This document shows, one piece after another, positions 22,919 to 32,545 of a DNA stretch of 64,000 nt. The translations under genes were made by a program, and so were the position numbers. Origin of the DNA: JANQNX01 sp965601665 (GTDB lineage Bacteria; Pseudomonadota; Gammaproteobacteria; Eutrophobiales; Eutrophobiaceae); contig OZ271833.1 of assembly GCA_965601665.1 (NCBI GenBank), positions 558,001 through 622,000 of the forward strand, in the 5' to 3' direction. Position 1 is the first letter of the stretch. Every line of letters starts with the position of its first letter. The notes under the pieces were generated by a model. It had not been told where the DNA came from. It saw only the letters and a program-made list of their open reading frames with translations, and made no database searches.

Positions 22919-24079
22919 ATGAATGAAAAAACCGATAGTTATCCGCGTTTTGCGACTATTTTAACGCTGTCCATATTAGGAATTGTAGTGTCAGGGCTGG
23001 CGTTCACCCCGTTAATACGTGCTGATAACCAGCTAAATGTGGATCAGGATCGTGCCTCTATATTGACGGTCAATACCGCGACGCTGTTGCCTGAAAATGC
23101 GTATTCTATAAAGCGACGTTTCATTGGCCGTGTTGAGGCAAACCAAAACAGCGCGGTTGGCTTCGAACTGGCTGGAAAGATAGCCGCCGTGTTGGTTGAT
23201 GAGGGCGCCAGTGTAGAAAAGGGTCAGGTTCTGGCAACACTGGATACCGAACGTCTTCAGGTACAAAAAAAAGAACTTATCGCGCGTGTAAGAGAAATAG
23301 AAACGCGCATCAATCTTTCAAGGACTACCCTGGAGCGCATGGAAAAGGCGTTGGCTTACGAGGGCGTTACCTCGCAGCAGGTTGATGAAGCCAGGCAACA
23401 GCGTGATGCAAGTGAAGCAGCATTGACTGTTATTCATGCGTCAATCGCCGCTGTCGATACCGAGATAGAAAAGTCCAGTCTGTTGTCTCCGTTTGATGCC
23501 TATGTCATCGCACGGCAATCAGATAACGGTCGCGTTGTTGAAGCCGGGCAGCCTGTTTTAACGTTGCAACAACGTTCTGTGCAAACGGCACGTATTGGTG
23601 TTGCCGGCGATGCGATAGATCAGTTCCGTGAAGGTGCAATTGTTAGTTTATTGGTAGAAGGCAAGAACAGCGAGGGCAGGGTTCGAACAATACTACCCGT
23701 CCGCGATGCGGTTACCCGGATCGTCGATGTCATCCTTGAATTAACTGAAGCTGCTGCCAGGCCCGGCGATCTGGTTGAGCTCGATATCAAACAAAATGTA
23801 AAAGCAGATGGATATTGGGTCCCGCTTACTGCGCTGTCAGAAGGCGAACGTGGCACGTGGACTTTATTACTCGCCGAGAAGCGTAACGGTTCTGATAAAT
23901 ATCGTTTAACCCGACACTTTGTCGATATTGTGCATAAGGAAGCGAAGCGCGCCTACATAAAGCGTCTTGAATACGATCTGAACCGGTATGTAACCAATGG
24001 GCTGCAACGTGTTGTGCCCGGCCAGTTAGTGCGCATACAACAAACAGGTGAACAATTTGTTGCGGGAGTTGAGTCATGA
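22919..24079 (+). CDS. RND efflux periplasmic adaptor
   Basis: 386 residues. N-terminal hydrophobic anchor (about residues 14–32), then lipoyl half-motif VGFELAGKIAAVLVDEGASVEKGQVLATLD and a coiled-coil hairpin (about residues 110–185). The second lipoyl half and β-barrel follow. This is the AcrA/MexA plan, without a clear lipobox. It starts the operon divergent from TetR. Its stop overlaps the ATG of the pump gene by four bases, so stoichiometric co-translation is likely. Confidence 0.94.
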   Translation: MNEKTDSYPRFATILTLSILGIVVSGLAFTPLIRADNQLNVDQDRASILTVNTATLLPENAYSIKRRFIGRVEANQNSAVGFELAGKIAAVLVDEGASVEKGQVLATLDTERLQVQKKELIARVREIETRINLSRTTLERMEKALAYEGVTSQQVDEARQQRDASEAALTVIHASIAAVDTEIEKSSLLSPFDAYVIARQSDNGRVVEAGQPVLTLQQRSVQTARIGVAGDAIDQFREGAIVSLLVEGKNSEGRVRTILPVRDAVTRIVDVILELTEAAARPGDLVELDIKQNVKADGYWVPLTALSEGERGTWTLLLAEKRNGSDKYRLTRHFVDIVHKEAKRAYIKRLEYDLNRYVTNGLQRVVPGQLVRIQQTGEQFVAGVES

Positions 24080-27000
24080 CTTCGTTGAATTCAAAAAAAG
24101 CCGATACGCTGTCTGGCTGGTTTGCTGCCGATAATTATATTGTTTACCTGGCATTGTTAATCATCGTTGTTGCAGGCTTATCTGCATTACTGAGCTTGCC
24201 ACGTATTGAAGACCCGCGAATTACCACTCGTAACGCAATCATTACCACCACGATGCCCGGTGCCTCCGCCGAGCAAATCGAAGCTGAAATAACCAAGCCA
24301 CTGGAAGACGGTATACGCGAAATATATGAAGTAAAACGAATTGAATCGACTTCACGGGCCAATGTTTCCATTATTACTATCGAGATGCAGGACAACATTT
24401 CTTCCGACACCAATGAAGAAGTGTTTTCCAAGCTGCGGGACAAGTTGTCCGAAGTGCAAAAAGAGTTACCGGTGAATGCCAGTAAGCCAATCCTTGACGA
24501 CAAGCGCGGCGCTGTAGCTTTTACCCTAATCAACGCCGTGCAATGGAACGGTAAGACAGCACCACAACTTGGTTTAATGAACCGCGTGGCAGAGGAACTG
24601 GCAGACCGCTTACGTAATACCAACGGCACAGAAATCGTGCGTTTGTTCGGTTCTCCAAGTGAGGAAATAACAGTCACTGTAAACACGGCAAAGCTGAGCC
24701 AAATTGGCCTGGGCATGAACGAATTGGCACAGTTACTTGCCGCTTCTGATAGCAAGGTTGTCGCCGGTGTCATGCGCACGTCAAACCAGGATTTGCAAAT
24801 AGAAGTACAAGGTGAGTTTGATGGCGTGCAGCGTGTCAGTAATATTCCTGTGGTTGTCAATAACAATCGTGTCGTTAACCTGCGTGATATTGCCGAGGTG
24901 ACACGCGATTGGCGTTTACCGGAAACAGAGATTGCGCTGGTGAATGGCCAGCGCGCAATATTTGTAGCCACGCGCATGCTGCCGGACAGGAAGGTGCAAT
25001 CCTGGTCTGATGAAGCCAGGGCACGCGTCGCTGATTACCAGTTAACACTGGATCCAAGAATACAGCTGTTGACTACCTATGATGAAAGCAGTTACACGAT
25101 GGATCGACTGGGTAACCTGGGTGGTAACCTCTTATTGGGAGCCTTTGTCGTCATGGCCGTCGTGATGGTGTTTATGGGCTGGCGCAGTGCGGTTGTCGTC
25201 GGTTCGGCTTTACCACTGAGTATGGCTATTTCGTTATTCAGTCTCTCCTTGTTTGGCCAACAGTTACACCAGATGACTATCTTTGGCCTGATTGTGGCCA
25301 TTGGCTTGCTGATTGATAACGCGATTGTTATTACCGATGAAATCCGCAAGAACATCCGTAAAGGTGTTGATATCTTTGATGCAGTCAACGTGTCGGTCAG
25401 ACACCTGGCAATGCCGTTGTTTACATCTACCTTCACAACAATTCTTGGGTTCATGCCGGTATTTCTGTTGCCAGGTAATGTTGGCGACTTTGTCAGTCCG
25501 ATTGCAATCAGTGTGGTGTTGGCACTGGTCGCTTCATTTGCAGTCTCACTGTTACTAATACCCGCATTAACTGTACGTTTCGCCATACCATCAGAAAAAG
25601 ATCACAATTGGTGGCAGCAAGGCATACGCCCTGTATGGTTGATCAATGCGTATCGTGAAGTCCTGTTAAGAGCCTTGCAGCGCCCGCTCACGAGCATGAT
25701 GGTTGTTACGGTGTTTGCTTTTTCCGGCTTTTTCGCCGCAACAACGCTGGGTAATGAATTTTTTCCAAGCGCCGACCGCGATCAGTTTCAGATTGAACTC
25801 TGGATGCCTGCTGATGCTTCCATTAATGGCACGTTGCACGTTGCGAAACGTATTGATCAGAAAGTACGGTCAATGCCAGGTGTTAAAAACACGACCTGGT
25901 TAGTAGGTGGCAGTACACCACCGGTTTATTACAACGCCATTCAAACCCAGGACCAGAACCCGGCCTATGCGCAAGCTATCGTCTATGCCGACGATACAGA
26001 AACTGCCGTTACCCTGATTTCAACTTTGCAGAAACAGCTTGAACAGACTTTCCCCAGCTCACAAATTGTTGTTAGTCCGTTTGGTCAGGGTCCACCAATA
26101 GAAGCGCCGATTGGTTTCCGTATTTCGGGCCCGGATATAAAACGTCTGATCGAATACGGTGAACAACTAAGACTGGTAATGAATCGTGTGGATGGCGTTA
26201 CTCACACGCAGGCAACGATGACCAGTGGACAACCCAAGCTATGGTTTGCTGCCGATGAAGACCGGGTGCGCCAGGCTGGAATAACATTGCAGGAACTTGC
26301 CGGCCAGTTAAATTTCCTTCTCGAGGGGGTAGTAGGTGGGTCAGTGCTGGAAGACCTGGAAAGACTGCCCGTGCGTTTACGTGCTGATCAGTCAACTCGT
26401 TCTTCATTAAATGAAATCGCATCATTGTCCGTGACCTCACCTGTAACTTCGCAGCGTGGTGATTGGATACCACTGCAATCTCTCGGTGAGTTCGATTTAA
26501 AACCTGAAATGTCGAGTATTACAAGGCGTAATGGCGAGCGGGTAAATAATGTTTACGGTTATATTTTGCCCGGGCAATTACCAATAAACATCATGCGTAC
26601 TATTCAGGCAGAGATCGACGCGCAAGGACTTGTCCTTCCAGCCCCTTACCGGTTGGAGATTGCCGGTGACTCCGAAGAACAAAAGCGTGCCGTTGGCCAG
26701 TTGTTAACGTACCTTCCTGTATTGCTGACGTTAATGATCACAACGGTGATCCTATCTTTCCGTAACCTGGGTCTGTCGATGGTGATCGGAATGGTGGCCT
26801 TGCAGTCCGTGGGTTTTGGAATGCTTTCATTATGGCTTGGACAGTTTAACCTGGGCTTTAACCCGTTGATCGGCACGGCGGGACTGATTGGTGTCGCGAT
26901 CAATGGGACGATCGTGATACTGGCCGCGTTAAAGTCGAATGCCAAAGCCAGCGCAGGTGACCTCGAACAGGTCGTTCTGGTGACGATGGATTCCGGCCGC

Positions 27001-27228
27001 CACATTATATCGACAACGTTGACGACCGTAGGTGGTTTCATACCGTTATTGGTCTTCAGTAGTGGTCAGTTTTGGCCACCGCTTGCCATCGTCATTGCAG
27101 GTGGTGTCGGGTTTTCAATCATTCTTTCATTACTGTTTACACCTTGTGCGTTTGCTTTCCTGGCACGCTTTAACAGTAAGCAGCATACAAGCCTGAATCC
27201 CGCTATCACTGAAGGAGGTTATGCATGA
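24076..27228 (+). CDS. RND multidrug efflux pump, inner-membrane subunit
   Basis: 1,050 residues, the normal length for the AcrB/HAE1 group. One N-terminal helix is followed by a large periplasmic region starting LPRIEDPRITTRNAIITTTMPGA, six helices (including the GLLIDNAIVITDEIRKN segment in TM4 with a D-N pair and SPIAISV), and a duplicated second half. Proton-driven export of small molecules with the adaptor and outer-membrane factor is expected. The DPR-TRNA region resembles the subset that exports hydrophobic compounds. Both ends overlap neighbours by four bases. Confidence 0.95.
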   Translation: MTSLNSKKADTLSGWFAADNYIVYLALLIIVVAGLSALLSLPRIEDPRITTRNAIITTTMPGASAEQIEAEITKPLEDGIREIYEVKRIESTSRANVSIITIEMQDNISSDTNEEVFSKLRDKLSEVQKELPVNASKPILDDKRGAVAFTLINAVQWNGKTAPQLGLMNRVAEELADRLRNTNGTEIVRLFGSPSEEITVTVNTAKLSQIGLGMNELAQLLAASDSKVVAGVMRTSNQDLQIEVQGEFDGVQRVSNIPVVVNNNRVVNLRDIAEVTRDWRLPETEIALVNGQRAIFVATRMLPDRKVQSWSDEARARVADYQLTLDPRIQLLTTYDESSYTMDRLGNLGGNLLLGAFVVMAVVMVFMGWRSAVVVGSALPLSMAISLFSLSLFGQQLHQMTIFGLIVAIGLLIDNAIVITDEIRKNIRKGVDIFDAVNVSVRHLAMPLFTSTFTTILGFMPVFLLPGNVGDFVSPIAISVVLALVASFAVSLLLIPALTVRFAIPSEKDHNWWQQGIRPVWLINAYREVLLRALQRPLTSMMVVTVFAFSGFFAATTLGNEFFPSADRDQFQIELWMPADASINGTLHVAKRIDQKVRSMPGVKNTTWLVGGSTPPVYYNAIQTQDQNPAYAQAIVYADDTETAVTLISTLQKQLEQTFPSSQIVVSPFGQGPPIEAPIGFRISGPDIKRLIEYGEQLRLVMNRVDGVTHTQATMTSGQPKLWFAADEDRVRQAGITLQELAGQLNFLLEGVVGGSVLEDLERLPVRLRADQSTRSSLNEIASLSVTSPVTSQRGDWIPLQSLGEFDLKPEMSSITRRNGERVNNVYGYILPGQLPINIMRTIQAEIDAQGLVLPAPYRLEIAGDSEEQKRAVGQLLTYLPVLLTLMITTVILSFRNLGLSMVIGMVALQSVGFGMLSLWLGQFNLGFNPLIGTAGLIGVAINGTIVILAALKSNAKASAGDLEQVVLVTMDSGRHIISTTLTTVGGFIPLLVFSSGQFWPPLAIVIAGGVGFSIILSLLFTPCAFAFLARFNSKQHTSLNPAITEGGYA

Positions 27229-28679
27229 GACGTTCATACCTTGTTATACAAATGCTGATGGCAAGCAGCTTGTTACTGGGTGGTTGTACGGTGGGTCCTG
27301 ATTATGCTCGGCCACAGTCTCAAACGCCACAGAAATGGAGCGCTAATACTGAAGGTGTGCTACTGACTCTGGACTCGAAACAACTTACGCGCTGGTGGCA
27401 ACAGTTTGATGACCCGTTGCTTGAACAACTGATAACAGAAGCAATGGAAAACAATCTGGATCTCGAGATCGCGCGCACAAGATTGCTGAAAGCACGTGCA
27501 GGTCGAAAACTGGCCAGATCATTTTCCTTGCCGCAGTTAAACAGCAGTTCTGCCTATCAGCGTCGGTCATTCAGCACAGAAACAGCCTCTCCGGAGGCCG
27601 GGCTTTCCAATGCGGGTTTGATAGACAGGCAAAATGATCAATACGAAGTTGGTTTTGATGCCAGTTTTGAAGTCGATCTGTTTGGCGGGAATCGACGTCG
27701 AAATGAAGCCGCAATGGCCAGGGAAGGTGCCGCCAGTGAAGGAATACAAGAGGTGCAGGTGGCCGTTTTGGCCGAGGTTGGTCGTGCCTATATGGAAATC
27801 AGGGGCCTGCAGTTTGAAAAACAAACCGTGCTCAACAATATTTCATTGCAGCAGGAAACACTCAAGTTAACAAATTTAAATCGCGAAACAGGTCTGGCCA
27901 CGGCTTTCGATATAGATCGATTGCAGTCGTTACTCGACTCTACCAGGGCACAGCTACCGGCAATAGAAGCACGTATTGACGCTAATATTTTTGCACTGGG
28001 TTTATTGACCGGTGAATTGCCCGCCCGCTGGCTTGAGACACTGCGACTCTCATCACCATTACTGACAACACCAACACTGGTCGAGGCAGGACTGCCCCCG
28101 GAGATATTGCGCCGTCGCCCGGATATACGCCGCAGTGAAAGGGAACTGGCTGCTGCGAGTGCCGATGTGGGCATTGCCATATCCGAGTTATACCCGCGTT
28201 TTTTTCTTTCAGGGATTGGCGCATTTCAATCACAAACAACAGGCAATCTGCTTACGTCTTCAGCATGGGCATTTGCAGTGGGGCCAATGGTGCAATTACC
28301 TCTGTTCCAGGGCGGCAAGCTACGCGCCAATATCAAGGACAAGGAGGCCGATCTATTACGCGCAGAACTAAATTATGAAAAGTCTATATTAAATGCCCTC
28401 GCCGAAGTCGATAGCAAGCTGGCTGAATACAGCAGCTTGCAGCGTGCGCTGACACATCTGTTTTCCGCTGTCGAAGCTGCTCGCTCAGCTGCCGAACGCG
28501 CAAAAAAACTCCAACGCGATGGACTTGGTAACTCGTTGGACGTACTTGATGCCGAGCGCGAACTTCGCAACATCGAAAACAGCTATGCGCGTCAACAAAC
28601 TTCTGCCGCCATAACGTTAATTGCCTTATACAAGTCGTTAGGTGGAGGCTGGGAAGAGGACACTTCCCGGCAAGGTTAA
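27225..28679 (+). CDS. Outer-membrane efflux channel lipoprotein (NodT/OprM type)
   Basis: 484 residues. Lipoprotein signal with lipobox LLGGC (Cys21), followed by TVGPDYARP, which is typical of OprM/NodT. Two repeats of the TolC-like domain (about residues 60–260 and 270–470), with LPPEILRRRPDIRRSERELAAA in the middle and GLGNSLDVLDAERELR near the end. Completes the tripartite pump with the two genes upstream; the four-base overlap with the pump gene shows translational coupling. Confidence 0.95.
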   Translation: MRRSYLVIQMLMASSLLLGGCTVGPDYARPQSQTPQKWSANTEGVLLTLDSKQLTRWWQQFDDPLLEQLITEAMENNLDLEIARTRLLKARAGRKLARSFSLPQLNSSSAYQRRSFSTETASPEAGLSNAGLIDRQNDQYEVGFDASFEVDLFGGNRRRNEAAMAREGAASEGIQEVQVAVLAEVGRAYMEIRGLQFEKQTVLNNISLQQETLKLTNLNRETGLATAFDIDRLQSLLDSTRAQLPAIEARIDANIFALGLLTGELPARWLETLRLSSPLLTTPTLVEAGLPPEILRRRPDIRRSERELAAASADVGIAISELYPRFFLSGIGAFQSQTTGNLLTSSAWAFAVGPMVQLPLFQGGKLRANIKDKEADLLRAELNYEKSILNALAEVDSKLAEYSSLQRALTHLFSAVEAARSAAERAKKLQRDGLGNSLDVLDAERELRNIENSYARQQTSAAITLIALYKSLGGGWEEDTSRQG

Positions 28680-28700
28680 ATCACATAGGAGGACTGATAA

Positions 28701-29510
28701 ATGAAGCATAACCATCTCAAGAAGTACGGGCCATGGGCCATCATCACCGGGGCCACTGATGGAATTGGCAAGGCCATTGCCGAGCAGTTAGCAATACTCG
28801 GTTACAACCTTGTGTTAGTTGCTCGGCGGGAACCCGTCTTGCAACAACTCGCAAGTGCATGGCACGAATCACATGGTGTTGATGTCAGGTTTATTAGCGC
28901 TGATCTTTCACGGGAACAGGCACTGTCATTAATTGAAAAAGAAACCGGTGACCTGGATATTGGTTTACTGGTAGCTGCGGCCGGTTATGGATCTGCGGGT
29001 GATTTTATAGACGCCAACCTGGGCGATGAACTTAGCATGATCGATGTGAACTGTCGCAGCGTGGTGCAACAATCCCAGTACTTCGCCAGACGTTTTAAAC
29101 AACGTGGATCCGGCGGCATGATCCTGTTTAGCTCTGTCTTTGCCTTTCAAGGCGTACCACTTAGTGCCAATTATGCGGCAACCAAGGCCTTCATTCAGAG
29201 TTTTGCCGAGGCATTGCATGAGGAACTCGCGCCAAGCAACATTGATGTCCTCGCTGCGGCCTATGGCCCGGTTAAAACCGGATTTGCCACACGCGCCGAT
29301 ATGGTGATGAAGTTTGCGCAATCACCAACGACCGTTGCCATGGCCACACTGAACGCGCTTGGAAATGCAACAACGTCGAGACCGGGTGCGGTTTCAAAGC
29401 TGCTCGGTTATTCACTTGCCATGCTACCGCGCCGTTTGCGCACATGGGTGTTATCCATGGTCGTTGCCGACATGACCCGCCATCAACATCATGCCCAACA
29501 AACTCACTGA
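28701..29510 (+). CDS. Short-chain dehydrogenase/reductase
   Basis: 269 residues with the classical SDR pattern. The nucleotide-binding TGATDGIGKAIA is at about residues 17–28, VLVARR follows β2, and the catalytic set is a Ser in LFSSVF and YAATK (Y-x3-K) at about residues 156–160. The C-terminal hydrophobic segment near residues 235–255 is like that of membrane-associated 17β-HSD12/KAR-type SDRs. It follows the pump operon by 21 bp with AGGAGG as ribosome site, and may act on a pump substrate or membrane lipid. Specific substrate unknown. Confidence 0.9.
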   Translation: MKHNHLKKYGPWAIITGATDGIGKAIAEQLAILGYNLVLVARREPVLQQLASAWHESHGVDVRFISADLSREQALSLIEKETGDLDIGLLVAAAGYGSAGDFIDANLGDELSMIDVNCRSVVQQSQYFARRFKQRGSGGMILFSSVFAFQGVPLSANYAATKAFIQSFAEALHEELAPSNIDVLAAAYGPVKTGFATRADMVMKFAQSPTTVAMATLNALGNATTSRPGAVSKLLGYSLAMLPRRLRTWVLSMVVADMTRHQHHAQQTH

Positions 29511-29949
29511 GACAGAGGAGAACATCATGAAAACGCTTATTCTTACATTGGTATTTTCTATTTTTCCATTGCTGGCTACAGCGAACCAGGCCCAGGATAT
29601 TGAAGGGGTCTGGCTTAATGCCAAGGGCGATGGCTATATTGAATTGATAATCAACGACAAGGTATTAACCGGTACCATTATTGGCAGTCCGTTGCCTGAG
29701 GATGCGAATAGAAAAGACGAAAACAACCCGGACCCTGCCTTACGAGAAAGACTGCTCGAGGGGACAACCATACTCAAGGACTTCACGTATGCAGGTGATA
29801 AGCTATGGAAGGGTGGTACGATTTATGATCCGAACAATGGCAAAACCTACGACTGCAAAATTACCTTTATCGATGATCAGACCATTGAGGTGCGCGGCTA
29901 TGTCGGTATCTCCTTGTTTGGTCGTACCGAGGTCTGGACACGTCAGTAA
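29491..29949 (+). CDS. DUF2147 periplasmic protein
   Basis: 152 residues. Translation may begin at ATG 29491, inside the end of the SDR gene, or more likely at ATG 29527, which follows AGAGGAG and gives the signal peptide MKTLILTLVFSIFPLLATA. The mature part matches DUF2147: IEGVWLNAKGDGYIELII, then KDFTYAGDKLWKGGTIYDPNNGKTY and VRGYVGISLFGRTEVWTR. Family function is unknown; members often sit near lipid or stress genes. It is likely the last gene of the pump operon. Confidence 0.9.
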   Translation: MPNKLTETEENIMKTLILTLVFSIFPLLATANQAQDIEGVWLNAKGDGYIELIINDKVLTGTIIGSPLPEDANRKDENNPDPALRERLLEGTTILKDFTYAGDKLWKGGTIYDPNNGKTYDCKITFIDDQTIEVRGYVGISLFGRTEVWTRQ

Positions 29950-29988
29950 TAACTGTGAGGAAGCCGGATCTCCAGTTATTGATCGGTA

Positions 29989-30897
29989 TTAACCGTCTGA
30001 CCCCAATACCCGTTTACTTCTTAACTGAAAATCTTGTAGTAACTCGTTGACTAATTCATTTGGGAAGTGGCTTTTCACCGTGACCGCATAAAAGTTTTCA
30101 AATACATTCGGTATCGTCATGTAGTGTACAAGCTTGCCGCTAAGCAGTTCATCTTTAACGACCACGTCCGGCATCACTGACAGTGCTCCGCTATCGCGCG
30201 CAAGCAACCGCAGCATCGGCATGTCATCGGCTTCGGCGGCAATGTCAGGACGGAACTGGTACTGGGCGCAAAAACCATCAAACGCCGAGCGGATGGGCGT
30301 ATCAGTAACAGGCAGTACCCAGCGTTGACTGACATAGCGCTGATTGAATCGTTTACCAAGTTTCAGACCTGGTGGACCAATGACCGATACCGGTTGCCGT
30401 CCCAGTAACTGGCAACGCCATAGCTGCTGTTCACTCCCCAATACTTCTATATTGGTGAGCGCCATATCGAACTGGTGATTGGATAAATCATTGAGCAGGT
30501 TACCCTGGCGTCGCGCATGCAGGCTGTAGGTGATATCGCTACGCCTAATCAGTGGCTCGATGAAACTCTCGATAAAATTTCGAGACATTGTTGATAAGGT
30601 GCCGATGCGAAGTGTCTGCTTTTGGGGCGTAATCCCTTTGGTCAGCAATAATTCCAGTTCTTCACCTTTGGCAAATATCTCTTCCGCGTATAACAGCGTC
30701 CTTTTGCCGGATTCCGTTAATACCAGTTTTCTGCCCTCACGGGAGAACAAGTCAACGTCCATGGTCGATTCTAACTGCTTGATTTGACTGGAAAGAGCTG
30801 ACTGCGATACGTGCAGGCTTTTTGCCGTTTCGGTCAGGTTTCCAGTCCTGGCAACGTGCCAGAAGTAGTACAGATGATGATAATTCAGTTTGGCCAT
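29989..30897 (-). CDS. LysR-family activator, NhaR-like
   Basis: 302 residues. The N-terminal MAKLNYHHLYYFWHVARTGNL and SQSALSSQIKQLE are diagnostic of the NhaR-like LysR branch (helix-turn-helix about residues 1–60), with an effector-binding domain behind. It is divergent from dabB with a 97-bp gap. LysR regulators next to dabAB are known in chemolithoautotrophs, where they respond to low inorganic carbon. Here that role is inferred from position. The gap is very AT-rich and would hold both promoters. Confidence 0.92.
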   Translation of the reverse strand: MAKLNYHHLYYFWHVARTGNLTETAKSLHVSQSALSSQIKQLESTMDVDLFSREGRKLVLTESGKRTLLYAEEIFAKGEELELLLTKGITPQKQTLRIGTLSTMSRNFIESFIEPLIRRSDITYSLHARRQGNLLNDLSNHQFDMALTNIEVLGSEQQLWRCQLLGRQPVSVIGPPGLKLGKRFNQRYVSQRWVLPVTDTPIRSAFDGFCAQYQFRPDIAAEADDMPMLRLLARDSGALSVMPDVVVKDELLSGKLVHYMTIPNVFENFYAVTVKSHFPNELVNELLQDFQLRSKRVLGSDG

Positions 30898-30997
30898 AGT
30901 TCTTTATTATAGAACGATTTGTTAAATATTATATATTTTACTTAAGTTTTGTCGCCGCTAAAATTCTCATCGTCAAAAATTATCTGGAGATGTAGTG

Positions 30998-32545
30998 ATG
31001 AACACTATGAATTTTACCGGGCTACTTTGGCCCATGCTGTTGAGCTTGCCAGTCCTGGCAATAGTATTCAGTAGTAGCCAACGGCGTTGGCAAATTGCCC
31101 AGTTTTTCATGGGGACGAACCTGTTGTTGGCCGTGGCGGCCTGGATTCAGGCTGTATTTTTTGCCTCCGCGCCACTGGCATCCAGCCTGATACATTTAAC
31201 TGCACTGGACACGACCGTGCTGGTACTGATCAGCTTTATCGGCCTGGTGGTATTACGTTATGCCAAAAACAACCTTGAAGGCGATCAGGACGATGCCCGT
31301 TTCCTGAAATGGTATATCGCAACGGTACTGGCAGTTATCGTTACTGTTACCACCAACCACCTTGCTGTCTTCTGGTTAAGCTGGACGGCTATCAGCCTGG
31401 CACTACACCAGTTACTGATGTTTTATCCGGACCGACCACGTGCCATTCTTGCGGCACACAAAAAATTCCTTTTTGCACGAGTTTCTGAAGCGTTGTTGGC
31501 CGTTGCTTTCTTCCTGCTTTACCAGCAACATGGCTCACTGATCATCAGTGAAGTCATTAATGAGATCAGCGCAGCAACTACGCTTAGCCTACAACATCAG
31601 ATAGCTGCTGTATTGCTGGGCGCCGTCGCTTTAATTAAGTGTGCGCAACTACCGCTACATGGCTGGTTAATCCAGGTAGTTGAAGCGCCTACTCCTGTTT
31701 CTGCGTTGTTGCACGCAGGCATTATTAACCTGGGTGGTTTCCTGTTGTTGCTGTTTTCACCGCTTTTCGGACAGGTCGCTGCAGCACAATGGCTGGTTTT
31801 GATTGTTGCCGGACTATCAACATTGATAGCGGCACTGGTCATGATGACCCGAATCAGTATTAAAGTACGTCTTGCCTGGTCAACTACCTCGCAGATGGGT
31901 TTGATGCTGATTGAGTGCGGACTAGGTCTATATGAACTGGCTCTGTTGCACTTGCTCGCGCACTCCTGCTACAAGGCTTACGCCTTCCTGAGCTCAGGTA
32001 ACGCAGTTAATGACTTTCTGCGCCAGGCCTATGTGAAGGTATCACTTCCTTCATTTGCAAACTGGTCCTTGGCGATTTCTGCTTCTGTTGCGATTGTTGT
32101 AGCAAGCATCTATCTGACAGGTGCTGCAGTTCCTGCCAGTCCATGGATACTTGTGACCATTGCATTGAGCAGCCTGCTAGCATTCCGTTTTCAACATACG
32201 CACAAGATTTCGTTCATGCGTTCATTGTTTACAGGTGCTGGTGTGGTCGCTTTTTACCTATTAATGAAAACAGTTATGCCACTGTTGTTACCCGAGGTTA
32301 ACGTCAGCTACAGCTGGATGGCAGATGCATGGATAAGCGCTGTATTTATTAGCTTGATGACAGGCTACCTGTACCTGCAATATCAGACCCGGAGTCAATT
32401 ATCTCGCAAGTTATTCATTGCACTAAACGCAGGATTTTATCTTGATGAGTGGGCTACGCGTACCACGCTGAAGTTATGGCCAATAAGCGTACCGCGCTCG
32501 ACCAATAAACACATGGCTATCCCATCGGAGGTGATTTATGAGTAG
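30998..32545 (+). CDS. dabB: Inorganic carbon transporter membrane subunit DabB
   Basis: About 515 residues of the proton-conducting NuoL/MrpA-like family with a dozen or more membrane helices. The key Lys–His pieces are present: SWTAISLALHQLLMFYPDRPRA, then LIKCAQLPLHGWLIQVVEAPTPVSALLHAGIINLGG, the canonical quinone-oxidoreductase membrane motif. Start at ATG 30998, with GGAG eight bases before; GTG 30995 is less likely. The next gene overlaps by eight bases and is DabA. Together they are the energy-coupled DAC/DAB bicarbonate (CO2 hydration) system. No NADH-dehydrogenase genes are nearby, which argues against complex I. Confidence 0.92.
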   Translation: MNTMNFTGLLWPMLLSLPVLAIVFSSSQRRWQIAQFFMGTNLLLAVAAWIQAVFFASAPLASSLIHLTALDTTVLVLISFIGLVVLRYAKNNLEGDQDDARFLKWYIATVLAVIVTVTTNHLAVFWLSWTAISLALHQLLMFYPDRPRAILAAHKKFLFARVSEALLAVAFFLLYQQHGSLIISEVINEISAATTLSLQHQIAAVLLGAVALIKCAQLPLHGWLIQVVEAPTPVSALLHAGIINLGGFLLLLFSPLFGQVAAAQWLVLIVAGLSTLIAALVMMTRISIKVRLAWSTTSQMGLMLIECGLGLYELALLHLLAHSCYKAYAFLSSGNAVNDFLRQAYVKVSLPSFANWSLAISASVAIVVASIYLTGAAVPASPWILVTIALSSLLAFRFQHTHKISFMRSLFTGAGVVAFYLLMKTVMPLLLPEVNVSYSWMADAWISAVFISLMTGYLYLQYQTRSQLSRKLFIALNAGFYLDEWATRTTLKLWPISVPRSTNKHMAIPSEVIYE